From: Chitinophagales bacterium
GTDB lineage: Bacteria; Bacteroidota; Bacteroidia; Chitinophagales; UBA2359
Reading direction: 5' to 3'
Assembly: GCA_020629595.1 (NCBI GenBank)
Contig: JAHDDA010000010.1
Location: 1-17,259 of the forward strand
Length of the DNA: 17,259 nucleotides
The position numbers and the translations under genes were made by a program. The notes under the pieces are model-generated. The model ran no database searches. It was given only the letters and a program-made list of their open reading frames with translations, and had not been told where the DNA came from. Each line of letters begins with the position of its first letter. Positions within the stretch are counted from its first letter, which is position 1. Shown here in pieces: positions 1 through 6,660 of this stretch.

Positions 1-2
1 TA

Positions 3-80
3 ACCGACTTAGTCAATTTTTTACATACACTAACAGATGAAAGTTTACAAACAAATTCTGAGTATTTTAATCCGTTTTAA
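3..80 (+). CDS. Cytochrome c peroxidase family protein, C-terminal fragment (partial)
   Basis: An open frame enters from the left edge and encodes 25 residues before a TAA at 78-80. It contains DLVNFLHTLTD and ends in EYFNPF. This pattern, a helix with L-x-x-F-L-x-T-L-T-D and a terminal N/D-P-F, is how di-heme cytochrome c peroxidases of the MauG/CcpA family commonly end in Bacteroidota; those are periplasmic enzymes that reduce hydrogen peroxide or act as related redox enzymes. Heme-binding CxxCH motifs would lie outside the window, so the call rests on the tail alone. The gene converges on the lipoprotein gene at 348-2063, and a strong hairpin at 290-330 separates them. Another protein with a similar C-terminal helix cannot be excluded. 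Confidence 0.55.
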   Translation, partial: TDLVNFLHTLTDESLQTNSEYFNPF

Positions 81-155
81 GTAGTTGAAGCCGTTGAGTT
101 GATTATAAAACTAATTATACAAAGAGTAAACTATTCGATTTTTTTGGTGCTTCTT

Positions 156-276
156 AAATTTTCGTGGTAAATCTCGCTTTAATAAGTTTGTAACTTATTT
201 GTTAGCCTTAAAATGCTGAAAGTTACAAACTTTCAGGAGCAAAATATGATTAATTTCAAGTATTCCACGAAAATTT
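156..276. repeat. Nested imperfect palindromic intergenic element
   Basis: Two perfect inverted repeats are nested. The outer arms are AAATTTTCGTGG (156-167) and its complement CCACGAAAATTT (265-276). The inner arms are AAGTTTGTAACTT (184-196) and AAGTTACAAACTT (220-232). No reading frame is apparent. As DNA it resembles a MITE- or REP-like palindromic element; as RNA it could fold into a long two-part hairpin in the 3' region of the peroxidase transcript. The rest of the 81-347 gap shows nothing else apart from the terminator at 290-330. Confidence 0.5.
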
Positions 277-289
277 GGCAAGAGCCATT

Positions 290-330
290 TTTTTAACCTT
301 GAAAGTTTTAAAAACCTTCAAGGTTAAAAA
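290..330. terminator. Bidirectional rho-independent-type terminator
   Basis: The arms TTTTAACCTTGAA (291-303) and TTCAAGGTTAAAA (317-329) are perfectly complementary, and the T/A pair at 290/330 extends the stem. The 13-nt middle (304-316) can itself partly pair. T runs on one flank and A runs on the other allow termination in both directions, as fits its place between the convergent peroxidase and lipoprotein genes. Confidence 0.75.
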
Positions 331-347
331 ACTAAAAACAAGTTCAC

Positions 348-2063
348 TTATGGGTTAAACTTACATGAGTAAACATTGTCAGTTATGCCATCAAAATTTG
401 TATCTACTCTCATATAATAACTTTTTCTATAGCCAATATCATCTATACCATCACCATTCCAATCTTTTGAAAAATATTGATCTGCTTCATTACCCAAGCC
501 AAAATCATATTCAATATCTATAATTCCATCATATTCAAAATCTATCATTATTGTTTTATCTCTTAATAATGCAATATTATCTACACCATCACCATTGAAA
601 TCGCCTACAATAACTTTATCATCTTCTTCGCCATGAATGAAATTTATTTCAAAATCACTAGTAGCATTTGTATTTAATAAAAATTCATTTCCTCTTTTTA
701 TACCTATATCATCATCATTATCACCATCCCAATCACCAACTATATATTCATCGTAATACTCACCATCAAACTCAAGTGTAAACCATGATGATTCATCACC
801 GTAAAAATCCATTATAACGGTAGTATAGTTTCTCATGGCAAATTCATCTATACCATCTTTGTCCCAATCGCCTACTAAGTAATCTGTATAACCCCAAGGA
901 AAGTCTATTGAACCTTCTAATTTGTTATCAAAGTTAGAATCTAAACGCAATGTTCCACTTGAATTTGCAATTGCTATGTTACTTTTTCCATCTCCATCCC
1001 AATCACCATAATAAAAACCTAATTCTTCAATATGGTCTGGAGACAAATCATCAAAAGTAATAAATGCGGAATGTGTATATAACTGAAATGCTTCGTAACT
1101 TATCCAAGCATCTCCTGATTCTCCTCCTCCTGTGTAACTATTATTGCCCCAATCTGAACCCCAAGAGTTCTTAGCTCTGAAAGCTTGTTTCTCATCATCG
1201 TATCCAGATATAATTAACGATTGATAGTCATATTTGTATCCTTGTCCTTCCCAAATTTCGCTATCCCTTAATTGTTTAAATTTTTCATCTATTGCAATCG
1301 TAAAAACTATGGGAATTCTGTGAAAGAATATTGTCTTTATGTGTTCTATGTTTGTGTGGTCAACCTTCATATAATCCATAATTTTAAACTGACTTGCTTC
1401 TTCCATTTGGGCTTCATTTGGCATTTCTGTATGCTCTCCAGCTACATAAGGCATAGTACCCCATTTACAAACTCCCTGGGTTTTTAGTATTTCTAAAGCA
1501 TCTACTAATTTAGCCCCACAATTACCTGCTATTATATCATCAGTTGAACATTCTCCAATTTTAATCTGATTAAAAACATAGGCTGGACTAAATGCATTAT
1601 CTAAATCTACATCTTCAAAATTATCATCAGCATACCAAGAAATAGATAAATTGTTATCAAAAGTTTCATGGTTAAACTTTAAATAATAAGTTGTAGCAAA
1701 TGCAACACTCGATGGAGAAACTCCTTGTTGTGCATTAGGAGGGTAATTATAAAAAAATTCAGAAGGTAAATTTTGAATGACTGGATAAATAGCTAATTCA
1801 ACATTGGCTAACTCTTCTTCTGTTTCTGGTATGGAGCCTCCAAATCTTGGAGAATAGTCATTATCACATAAATCTCCTATGCCATCACCATCTGAATCGA
1901 ATTGATAGATTGAATAAAAGTCAGGACAATTATCTTCATGATCTAAAAAACCATCACCATCTGAATCTACTTCTTCTATTACAGCAATATCATCATCTTT
2001 TTTACAAGCATCAAATACAAAAAGTATTACTAATAGGGTAGTAAATAAACTTATTCTTCTCAT
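348..2063 (-). CDS. Surface lipoprotein: TSP3 repeats, papain-fold domain lacking catalytic Cys/His, FG-GAP-like repeats
   Basis: This 571-residue protein starts with a lipoprotein signal peptide; the acceptor is Cys20, followed by KKDDD, resembling the acidic lipoprotein export signal that sends Bacteroidota lipoproteins to the cell surface. Residues 33-69 contain two DSDGDG thrombospondin type 3 calcium repeats. Residues ~105-340 look like a C1A papain-type peptidase: QQG...AFA (112-123) matches the oxyanion-Gln/active-site region and KNSWGSDWG (298-306) matches the active-site Asn region. However, the position of the catalytic Cys is Ser119 (SPSSVAF where CGSCWAF is usual) and that of the catalytic His is Gln281 (YQSLIISGYDD). 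Only Asn299 of the triad remains, so it is probably a binding domain rather than a protease. Residues ~345-565 hold about five GDWDGDG-type FG-GAP/VCBS-like calcium repeats. The residue assignments are aligned by eye. Confidence 0.8.
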   Translation of the reverse strand: MRRISLFTTLLVILFVFDACKKDDDIAVIEEVDSDGDGFLDHEDNCPDFYSIYQFDSDGDGIGDLCDNDYSPRFGGSIPETEEELANVELAIYPVIQNLPSEFFYNYPPNAQQGVSPSSVAFATTYYLKFNHETFDNNLSISWYADDNFEDVDLDNAFSPAYVFNQIKIGECSTDDIIAGNCGAKLVDALEILKTQGVCKWGTMPYVAGEHTEMPNEAQMEEASQFKIMDYMKVDHTNIEHIKTIFFHRIPIVFTIAIDEKFKQLRDSEIWEGQGYKYDYQSLIISGYDDEKQAFRAKNSWGSDWGNNSYTGGGESGDAWISYEAFQLYTHSAFITFDDLSPDHIEELGFYYGDWDGDGKSNIAIANSSGTLRLDSNFDNKLEGSIDFPWGYTDYLVGDWDKDGIDEFAMRNYTTVIMDFYGDESSWFTLEFDGEYYDEYIVGDWDGDNDDDIGIKRGNEFLLNTNATSDFEINFIHGEEDDKVIVGDFNGDGVDNIALLRDKTIMIDFEYDGIIDIEYDFGLGNEADQYFSKDWNGDGIDDIGYRKSYYMRVDTNFDGITDNVYSCKFNP

Positions 2064-2098
2064 AATTGGACATTGAAATATTAAATCTAAATTTATAG

Positions 2099-2106
2099 CA
2101 AAAATA
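2099..2106 (-). promoter_or_regulatory. -7 promoter box of the lipoprotein gene
   Basis: Read on the minus strand this is TATTTTTG, a match to the Bacteroidota -7 consensus TAnnTTTG, 35 nt before the ATG at 2063. It lies inside the duplicated 292-bp segment, so an identical box serves the 139-aa gene at 3312-3319. Confidence 0.5.
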
Positions 2107-2138
2107 CTATTTCTTTGACAAACTTATTCAATAATTAT

Positions 2139-2672
2139 TTATAATAAAATTAGGAAACGTACCATAAAATAAACATTGTTTAGAACCAAAATTCCCCCTA
2201 TTTTTGCCACAATGCAAATAGACAAACTCAACGATACAATTGTAGCACTTTCAACCCCGCAAGGTTCAGGGGCAATTGCCGTAATTAGGTTAAGTGGCGA
2301 AATGGCTTTTGAAATTACCAATAATTTTTTCAAATCTAAAAAATTGAGTGAAAATAAGTAGAATGATATTGATATAATTAACTGTACCCATACTGCTGTA
2401 TTTACATTCTTGACTTTGTACTTCATATACAATTCATACTTGAGTATGATATTTATATTTATAAAAAATAGTATTATTGATAATGGAATCATAAAATCTA
2501 TTACTTGGTCATAAATTCCAAATCCTAGTAATCTAAAAACTAAAAAGAATATTAATCTAGTTATAAAGTATGTATGTAGCATAACTGAAAAACCATAAGC
2601 ATTTTTTTTGTCAACGTCTATATAACTCAAAACTTTTTCAAGAAACAATGCAAAAAAGAAAAATATATACAT
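2139..2672 (-). CDS. Chimeric membrane protein remnant reading into antisense mnmE
   Basis: The frame encodes 177 residues. Roughly the first 106 residues are unique, very hydrophobic and rich in Phe, Ile and Leu, with about three or four predicted membrane segments (near 1-16, 33-52, 57-77 and 93-107). After the junction near 2353 the frame continues through the mnmE stub and its promoter in antisense, so the last ~70 residues are the complement-strand reading of duplicated DNA; the same peptide appears antisense to intact mnmE at 3352-3546. The original gene has therefore probably lost its 3' end. Upstream the frame stays open for 11 more codons without an ATG. I do not recognise the family. 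It is best treated as a broken gene, possibly still expressed as a chimera. Confidence 0.5.
   Translation of the reverse strand: MYIFFFFALFLEKVLSYIDVDKKNAYGFSVMLHTYFITRLIFFLVFRLLGFGIYDQVIDFMIPLSIILFFININIILKYELYMKYKVKNVNTAVWVQLIISISFYLFSLNFLDLKKLLVISKAISPLNLITAIAPEPCGVESATIVSLSLSICIVAKIGGILVLNNVYFMVRFLILL
2199..2206 (+). promoter_or_regulatory. -7 promoter box of the truncated mnmE copy
   Basis: TATTTTTG matches TAnnTTTG; a TTG at 2176-2178 lies 20 nt upstream as a candidate -33 element. The stub ATG follows 5 nt after the box, so any transcript would be essentially leaderless. The sequence is identical to the promoter of intact mnmE. Confidence 0.5.
2212..2361 (+). pseudogene. mnmE: Truncated mnmE copy (49-codon 5' stub)
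   Basis: The stub encodes the first 47 residues of MnmE, differing from the intact copy only at residue 38 (Asn instead of Lys), then N-K and a TAG stop at 2359-2361. It includes the DTIVALSTPQGSGAIAVIRLSG stretch of the N-terminal folate-binding/dimerisation domain but lacks the rest of that domain, the helical domain, the G domain and the C-terminal Cys motif, so it cannot act as MnmE. Its promoter is intact, so a short peptide could be made, but there is no evidence that it is functional. It is the left-over half of the 292-bp duplication. The start ATG at 2212 is chosen by comparison with the intact copy. Confidence 0.85.
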
Positions 2673-2856
2673 TAGAAATTTTATTAATGCTAAAAGAACT
2701 GACTTTTAGTAGTTTTGATTGAACATAATCCTATTCTTACTCTAAAAACATTTCTATCACCATAACCAAATCACCAATAAACCGAAAAAACTACCAGCAA
2801 TAGGATGTTGACAGCACAACTGCCTTAGATTACTTCTATATGGCATTTTTACGCAA
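2673..2856. other. Gene-free relic between two membrane-protein genes
   Basis: No convincing reading frame, hairpin or promoter is present. The stretch around 2785-2835 looks compositionally less AT-rich than its neighbours and is interrupted by stops in the frames I translated on the minus strand, consistent with decayed former coding or mobile DNA. The origin cannot be told from the sequence alone. Confidence 0.3.
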
Positions 2857-3276
2857 CTAGAACTTTGATTTAGGTGTTACTTTAGGAAAAGAAGATTTTC
2901 TTGGGATGACGTATTGAAATATCCATAAAAAACAGAATATACTTATGATTGATTTAGAGATTAGCCACAAACTAATTTCTTGAACTGTGAGAAAATAACC
3001 TGTAAAAAATTCTAAAGTAAAAAGTAGAAAAATATATCCTAATTTTTGCTCTACTTCCTTTGATAAAATTAAGTATAAAGGAATAACTGTTATAATAATT
3101 TCTATAAATGGAAATATTGACAAATATATAAAGACAGTAAATAAAGAAATTAATACACTATAAAAATCGTAATTTTTAATGTTAGCAAGATCACAATAAT
3201 TGAAATTGAAAAGAAAATAGATGCAATAAAACGCAATCCATTTAATAGAATAATATGAAACTGCTAACTTTTTCAT
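2857..3276 (-). CDS. Small four-helix membrane protein, unknown function
   Basis: This 139-residue protein has about four hydrophobic segments (near residues 10-28, 42-70, 80-100 and 103-125) and a basic, Lys/Ser/Pro-rich C-terminal tail, PRKSSFPKVTPKSKF. No known family is recognised. The ATG at 3276 sits exactly at the left boundary of repeat copy B, so the gene has the same promoter and nearly the same leader as the lipoprotein gene at 348-2063, although the two proteins are unrelated. It is divergent from mnmE. Small multi-helix proteins in a variable locus are often immunity or accessory proteins, but nothing here demonstrates that. Confidence 0.6.
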   Translation of the reverse strand: MKKLAVSYYSIKWIAFYCIYFLFNFNYCDLANIKNYDFYSVLISLFTVFIYLSIFPFIEIIITVIPLYLILSKEVEQKLGYIFLLFTLEFFTGYFLTVQEISLWLISKSIISIFCFLWIFQYVIPRKSSFPKVTPKSKF

Positions 3277-3311
3277 AATTGAATCTTGAAATATTAAATC
3301 TAAATTTAGAG

Positions 3312-3319
3312 CAAAAATA
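3312..3319 (-). promoter_or_regulatory. -7 promoter box of the 139-aa membrane protein gene
   Basis: On the minus strand this reads TATTTTTG, 35 nt before the ATG at 3276. It is identical to the box in copy A. Confidence 0.5.
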
Positions 3320-3411
3320 CTATTTCTTTGACAAACTTATTCAATAATTATTTATAATAAAATTAGGAAACGTACCATAAAATAAACATTGTTTAGAACC
3401 AAAATTCCCCC

Positions 3412-3419
3412 TATTTTTG
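3412..3419 (+). promoter_or_regulatory. -7 promoter box of mnmE, leaderless arrangement
   Basis: TATTTTTG matches TAnnTTTG, with a TTG at 3389-3391 spaced 20 nt upstream. The ATG at 3425 begins 5 nt after the box, about where transcription should start, so the mRNA is probably leaderless. This argues against the in-frame TTG at 3389 as the start codon, since it would lie within the promoter. Confidence 0.6.
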
Positions 3420-3424
3420 CCACA

Positions 3425-4819
3425 ATGCAAATAGACAAACTCAACGATACAATTGTAGCACTTTCAACCCCGCAAGGTTCAGGGGCAATTGCCGTAATTA
3501 GGTTAAGTGGCGAAATGGCTTTTGAAATTACCAATAAATTTTTCAAATCTAAAAAATTGAGTGAACAAGAGTCGCATACTGCTCATTTTGGCTTAATTAA
3601 AGATGAGAATAATATTGTTATTGATGAAGTTGTAACAACAATTTTTAAAGCACCTAAAACATACACAGCTCAAAATATAGTTGAAATTTCTTGTCATTGT
3701 TCAGATTACATAATTAAAAAAATTATTGAATTAGCTATAAAAAACGGAGCAAGATTGGCAGAAGCAGGCGAATTTACAATGCGTGCATTTTTAAATGGTA
3801 AATTAGATTTAGCACAAGCCGAAGCTGTTGCCGATTTAATTGCCACCGAATCGGAATCGGCACACAGAATAGCTATGCAACAAGTTCGTGGAGGCTTTTC
3901 GGCTGAAATTCAAGAATTGCGTAATCACTTAATAAAATTTGCAAGTTTAATTGAATTAGAAAACGATTTTGGCGAAGAAGATGTGGAATTTGCCGATAGA
4001 AATGAATTAATTCAAACGGTAAATAATATTCAAGCAAAAATTTCTGCTTTAATAGATTCTTTTAAATACGGAAATGCTATAAAAAAAGGTGTTCCAGTTG
4101 CCATTGTCGGAAGCCCAAATGTTGGCAAATCAACTTTGTTAAATGCCCTGCTAAATGAAGATAAAGCCATAGTTTCACCAATAGCGGGTACAACTCGAGA
4201 TATTATTGAAGACACTATTATTATAAATGGTATTCAGTTTAGATTTATTGATACGGCAGGCATTAGAGAAACCGAAGATTTTGTAGAAAATTTGGGCATT
4301 GACCGTTCAAAAGAACAAATAGAAAAAGCACAAATCATTATTTATTTAGCCGAAATTGCTGAAGATTTTGAAGCAATTGTTACTGAATATAAAAAACTAA
4401 TTAGCAAAGAGCAAACAGCAATAATAGTCTTAAATAAATCTGATGAATTAAAAACTTGCCACACTTACGATATTGAAGAAGCTGTTTCTACCCTACTCAA
4501 TCGCACTACCACTATTGCCATTTCAGCCAAAGAAAAAACCAATATTGATAAACTAAAAAAGGCTTTAATTGATAAAGTTCAAACAGAAAACATTTCAAGC
4601 AATCAAACCATTGTTTCTAATGCTCGGCATCATACCGCTTTTCAAAATGCCTTCGATTCTCTGAACAATGTTATTTATGGCTTAGAAAATCAAATCCCTT
4701 CAGATATTATTGCACTCGATATTCGCCACGCTTTGCAATATTTGGGTGAAATAGCTGGCGTTATTACCACCGATGATTTATTAGATTCTATTTTTAGAGA
4801 CTTCTGTATTGGAAAGTAA
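3425..4819 (+). CDS. mnmE: tRNA uridine-5-carboxymethylaminomethyl modification GTPase MnmE (TrmE)
   Basis: MnmE works with MnmG to modify the wobble uridine (C5) of tRNAs reading two-codon boxes, using a methylene-tetrahydrofolate carbon and GTP hydrolysis in the cytoplasm. The 464-residue product has the usual length. Residues 1-~118 form the folate-binding dimerisation domain, followed by the helical domain with the embedded G domain: G1 GSPNVGKST (229-237), G2 GTTRD (255-259), G3 DTAG (276-279), G4 NKSD (337-340). The chain ends in the diagnostic CIGK (461-464), whose Cys is essential in the family. The ATG at 3425 is preferred over the TTG at 3389 because the family starts just before DTIVA and the promoter box lies between the two. 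Its 5' end and promoter are duplicated at 2061-2352. Confidence 0.97.
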   Translation: MQIDKLNDTIVALSTPQGSGAIAVIRLSGEMAFEITNKFFKSKKLSEQESHTAHFGLIKDENNIVIDEVVTTIFKAPKTYTAQNIVEISCHCSDYIIKKIIELAIKNGARLAEAGEFTMRAFLNGKLDLAQAEAVADLIATESESAHRIAMQQVRGGFSAEIQELRNHLIKFASLIELENDFGEEDVEFADRNELIQTVNNIQAKISALIDSFKYGNAIKKGVPVAIVGSPNVGKSTLLNALLNEDKAIVSPIAGTTRDIIEDTIIINGIQFRFIDTAGIRETEDFVENLGIDRSKEQIEKAQIIIYLAEIAEDFEAIVTEYKKLISKEQTAIIVLNKSDELKTCHTYDIEEAVSTLLNRTTTIAISAKEKTNIDKLKKALIDKVQTENISSNQTIVSNARHHTAFQNAFDSLNNVIYGLENQIPSDIIALDIRHALQYLGEIAGVITTDDLLDSIFRDFCIGK

Positions 4820-4847
4820 TATTTAAAAAAGTTAGTGGTACAATTAT

Positions 4848-5597
4848 TTACTCAATATGAATACGATTAATCAAGTTTTCAATTACATATTCTTCAATAT
4901 CGGAATGTAAGCTGTCTTCGCTTTCTTGTAATTGATGAAAAAACCACATTAAAATTACACTTAAAACTAAGGCAACCAATGTTGTATCAAAGGCTACATA
5001 CATTGCACCTGTAATTTGTCCTAACACTTCTGGATCGCTTGCTTTATCGGCTAAACCAAGTGCAGCGGCAATACCTAAAATTGTTCCAATAAACCCAACA
5101 GATGGCAATGCCCAAGCCAAATAACGTATTATTGATTGAGCACCTTCAGCTCTATTGGCATTTATGCTTACTTGTCTTGAAACAACTTCTAAAACATCTG
5201 AAATAGAACGATTGGCTCTAAATTTTGTACAGGCTTTTCTAATAATTCCTGTCATTAAAAACTTATGTTCTTTCTCGTAATCAATCATTTTAATTTTCAA
5301 ATCATTGATATCATCTGGAGAAAGTACCCATTGTTCTTTTTCAGGTAATAAGTTTAATTTAAAACTTTGTCTCTCTCGTTTAATAACCGAAAACTTAGAA
5401 CGAATTTCAAACAAACCCCAAAAGAAAAAGGTAAATGTTAAAAACTGAATTACTCCGCCAGGCAAATTCCCTCCTAAAAGCTGAAAAATACGAGAAAGTG
5501 TGGTGTTTGATGAAGTTTTGTAACCGAATGCAAAAATGACGATTAATACCGCAGATATTAACAAGGCGATAACTAAATTCTTTATTCTTAAATTCAC
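4848..5597 (-). CDS. MotA/TolQ/ExbB-type proton channel family protein
   Basis: The 249-residue protein has four membrane segments (about 7-26, 47-65, 158-182 and 192-219) with a cytoplasmic stretch between the second and third. Residues 130-225 carry the MotA/TolQ/ExbB core, including LPSVGFIGTILGI (164-176) and the FDTTLVALVLS helix (203-213). Family members form proton-conducting stators that energise flagella, TonB transport or cell-envelope motors, always with a MotB/TolR/ExbD-type partner; none is encoded in this window. The start is GTG at 5597; a stop lies two codons upstream and the next Met is residue 104. No -7 box was found before it and the gap to the FHA gene is 50 nt, so it is probably co-transcribed with the FHA gene. 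It ends 28 nt from mnmE, convergent, with no clear hairpin between. Confidence 0.85.
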   Translation of the reverse strand: MNLRIKNLVIALLISAVLIVIFAFGYKTSSNTTLSRIFQLLGGNLPGGVIQFLTFTFFFWGLFEIRSKFSVIKRERQSFKLNLLPEKEQWVLSPDDINDLKIKMIDYEKEHKFLMTGIIRKACTKFRANRSISDVLEVVSRQVSINANRAEGAQSIIRYLAWALPSVGFIGTILGIAAALGLADKASDPEVLGQITGAMYVAFDTTLVALVLSVILMWFFHQLQESEDSLHSDIEEYVIENLINRIHIE

Positions 5598-5647
5598 TCT
5601 TTAATTTTTAAAGTTTGCTATAAATGTAATTAAATCAAGAGCAGAAA

Positions 5648-6544
5648 TTAAAATTTAATTGCAATTGTTTTTGTATAATCTGTTTGTAAAACACTTTCTG
5701 CTGCCGATTCAAAAGACCAAGCAGAGGTAACATTTTTAAAACCCATTTTTGTTTCACCTACCTGAACTACATCCCCGTCTTGCAGGTTTACATAGCTATT
5801 ATTGGGAATTCTTCTTGTTAAACCATTTACATAAACTCCATTTGTACTTGGTTTACCTTGTCGGTTTTTACCATTATCTATCAACTTGTAGCTAAACCTG
5901 TGTAAATAATCCTTTTCTATTCTTACAATACAATGAACCCTACTAACATATTTGTCATTTTCAACCTCAATATCAACATGGTGTGGTCCATCGGGTCTGC
6001 CTATAATATTATCGCCCTCAAAAAGTTCATAAGTTAAGGCTTGTTTATTTTCGGTATGAACAACCAACCAACCAGCTACAATTTTTCCACTTTTCTCTGG
6101 ATTCTGATTCTCAATAAAAATAGCTTCTGAAGGGGTTTTATCTTCTTCTTTAGGTACTGGCTTAGGCTCTAATACAGTTTTAGGAGGTTCTGGTAAGTTA
6201 ACTTCTTCTACAGTTTTAGTTGTTTCTTTATCAATAAAAGTTTCATTTAGTTCGGGTTCTTTCTTTTTTCCAAACCTACTTAACAAAGAGTTTGCAACAC
6301 TTGAACTTTTAATGGTATCTAATAATGATTTGCCTTCTTCTCCGTCTGAAACACTTGAGCTATTTCCATCTCCAAAATGGTTATGGTCTGCTTCTTTAAT
6401 ATTTTTTATAACTTTTTCTTCAGGTTCTTCTAAATTGCTTAACTGAATATATTTATATAAAGGATAATTGCAAAAAGAACAACGGTAACGTGGTGCAACA
6501 GCTTCGGTTACTTCTTTACAATTATAACATTCTATTTTCGCCAT
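5648..6544 (-). CDS. Zinc-ribbon and FHA domain protein
   Basis: The 298-residue protein begins with a four-cysteine zinc ribbon (Cys6, Cys9, Cys22, Cys25). A low-complexity linker rich in Glu, Lys, Pro and Thr follows (about 40-150), and an FHA domain occupies about 157-270. The phosphothreonine-binding signature is complete: GR at 182-183, SRVH at 201-204 and STNGVYVNG at 233-241. FHA domains bind phosphothreonine peptides, so the upstream kinase gene is the obvious partner. Both the linker (ETTKTVEE) and the extreme C-terminus (TDYTKTIAI) contain T-K-T motifs that could be kinase targets, allowing intramolecular docking as in GarA-type FHA proteins; this is inference. No signal peptide or membrane segment is seen. 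It lies between the kinase and the MotA-like gene. Confidence 0.88.
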   Translation of the reverse strand: MAKIECYNCKEVTEAVAPRYRCSFCNYPLYKYIQLSNLEEPEEKVIKNIKEADHNHFGDGNSSSVSDGEEGKSLLDTIKSSSVANSLLSRFGKKKEPELNETFIDKETTKTVEEVNLPEPPKTVLEPKPVPKEEDKTPSEAIFIENQNPEKSGKIVAGWLVVHTENKQALTYELFEGDNIIGRPDGPHHVDIEVENDKYVSRVHCIVRIEKDYLHRFSYKLIDNGKNRQGKPSTNGVYVNGLTRRIPNNSYVNLQDGDVVQVGETKMGFKNVTSAWSFESAAESVLQTDYTKTIAIKF

Positions 6545-6578
6545 TTAAGTAATTACTTTAAAATAATATTTATATTTC

Positions 6579-6586
6579 CAAAGGTA
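6579..6586 (-). promoter_or_regulatory. -7 promoter box of the FHA gene
   Basis: On the minus strand this is TACCTTTG, a consensus TAnnTTTG, 34 nt before the ATG at 6544. A second match, TATTTTTG, occurs at 6589-6596. The FHA and MotA-like genes may thus have their own promoter in the 116-nt gap after the kinase gene. Confidence 0.45.
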
Positions 6587-6660
6587 GCCAAAAATAATGA
6601 GTTATAATATTTAAAATGTGTGCTGTTGATAATTTTTTAAGGATGTGAAATAATGTACAA

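Larger units (their letters stand above)
2061..2352. repeat. Direct repeat copy A (start of minus gene + divergent promoters + mnmE 5' end)
   Basis: This 292-bp segment matches 3274-3565 at a constant offset of 1213 with five mismatches (2069, 2071, 2072, 2096 and 2325), about 98% identity. Positions 2097-2324 are identical. The left boundary falls at the start codon of the lipoprotein gene and the right boundary inside codon 47 of mnmE. It contains a full divergent regulatory region. No terminal inverted repeats, integrase or transposase accompany it. Confidence 0.95.
3274..3565. repeat. Direct repeat copy B (start of minus gene + divergent promoters + mnmE 5' end)
   Basis: This is the partner of 2061-2352. 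It joins the 139-aa minus gene to intact mnmE. The two copies bracket 921 bp of unique sequence. Mismatches cluster in the untranslated leader of the minus gene, and the mnmE coding part carries one substitution. Confidence 0.95.

Noticed and set aside
1272..1487. Plus-strand frames within the lipoprotein gene (also 1847-2041)
   Set aside because: They are complements of recognisable papain-fold and calcium-repeat coding sequence, with His/Asn/Leu-rich low-complexity products.
2353..3273. Insertion sequence or integron cassette between the direct repeats
   Set aside because: No transposase or integrase, no terminal inverted repeats and no attC-like structure were seen; the flanking repeat is too long for a target-site duplication.
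3389..3424. Twelve-residue N-terminal extension of MnmE from a TTG start
   Set aside because: The TTG lies at the probable -33 element and the extension would cross the -7 box; the MnmE family starts at the later ATG.
3352..3546. Minus-strand frame of 64 residues inside mnmE, identical in most of its length to the tail of the frame at 2139-2672
   Set aside because: It is antisense to the conserved mnmE start and promoter; the shared sequence is explained by the DNA duplication.
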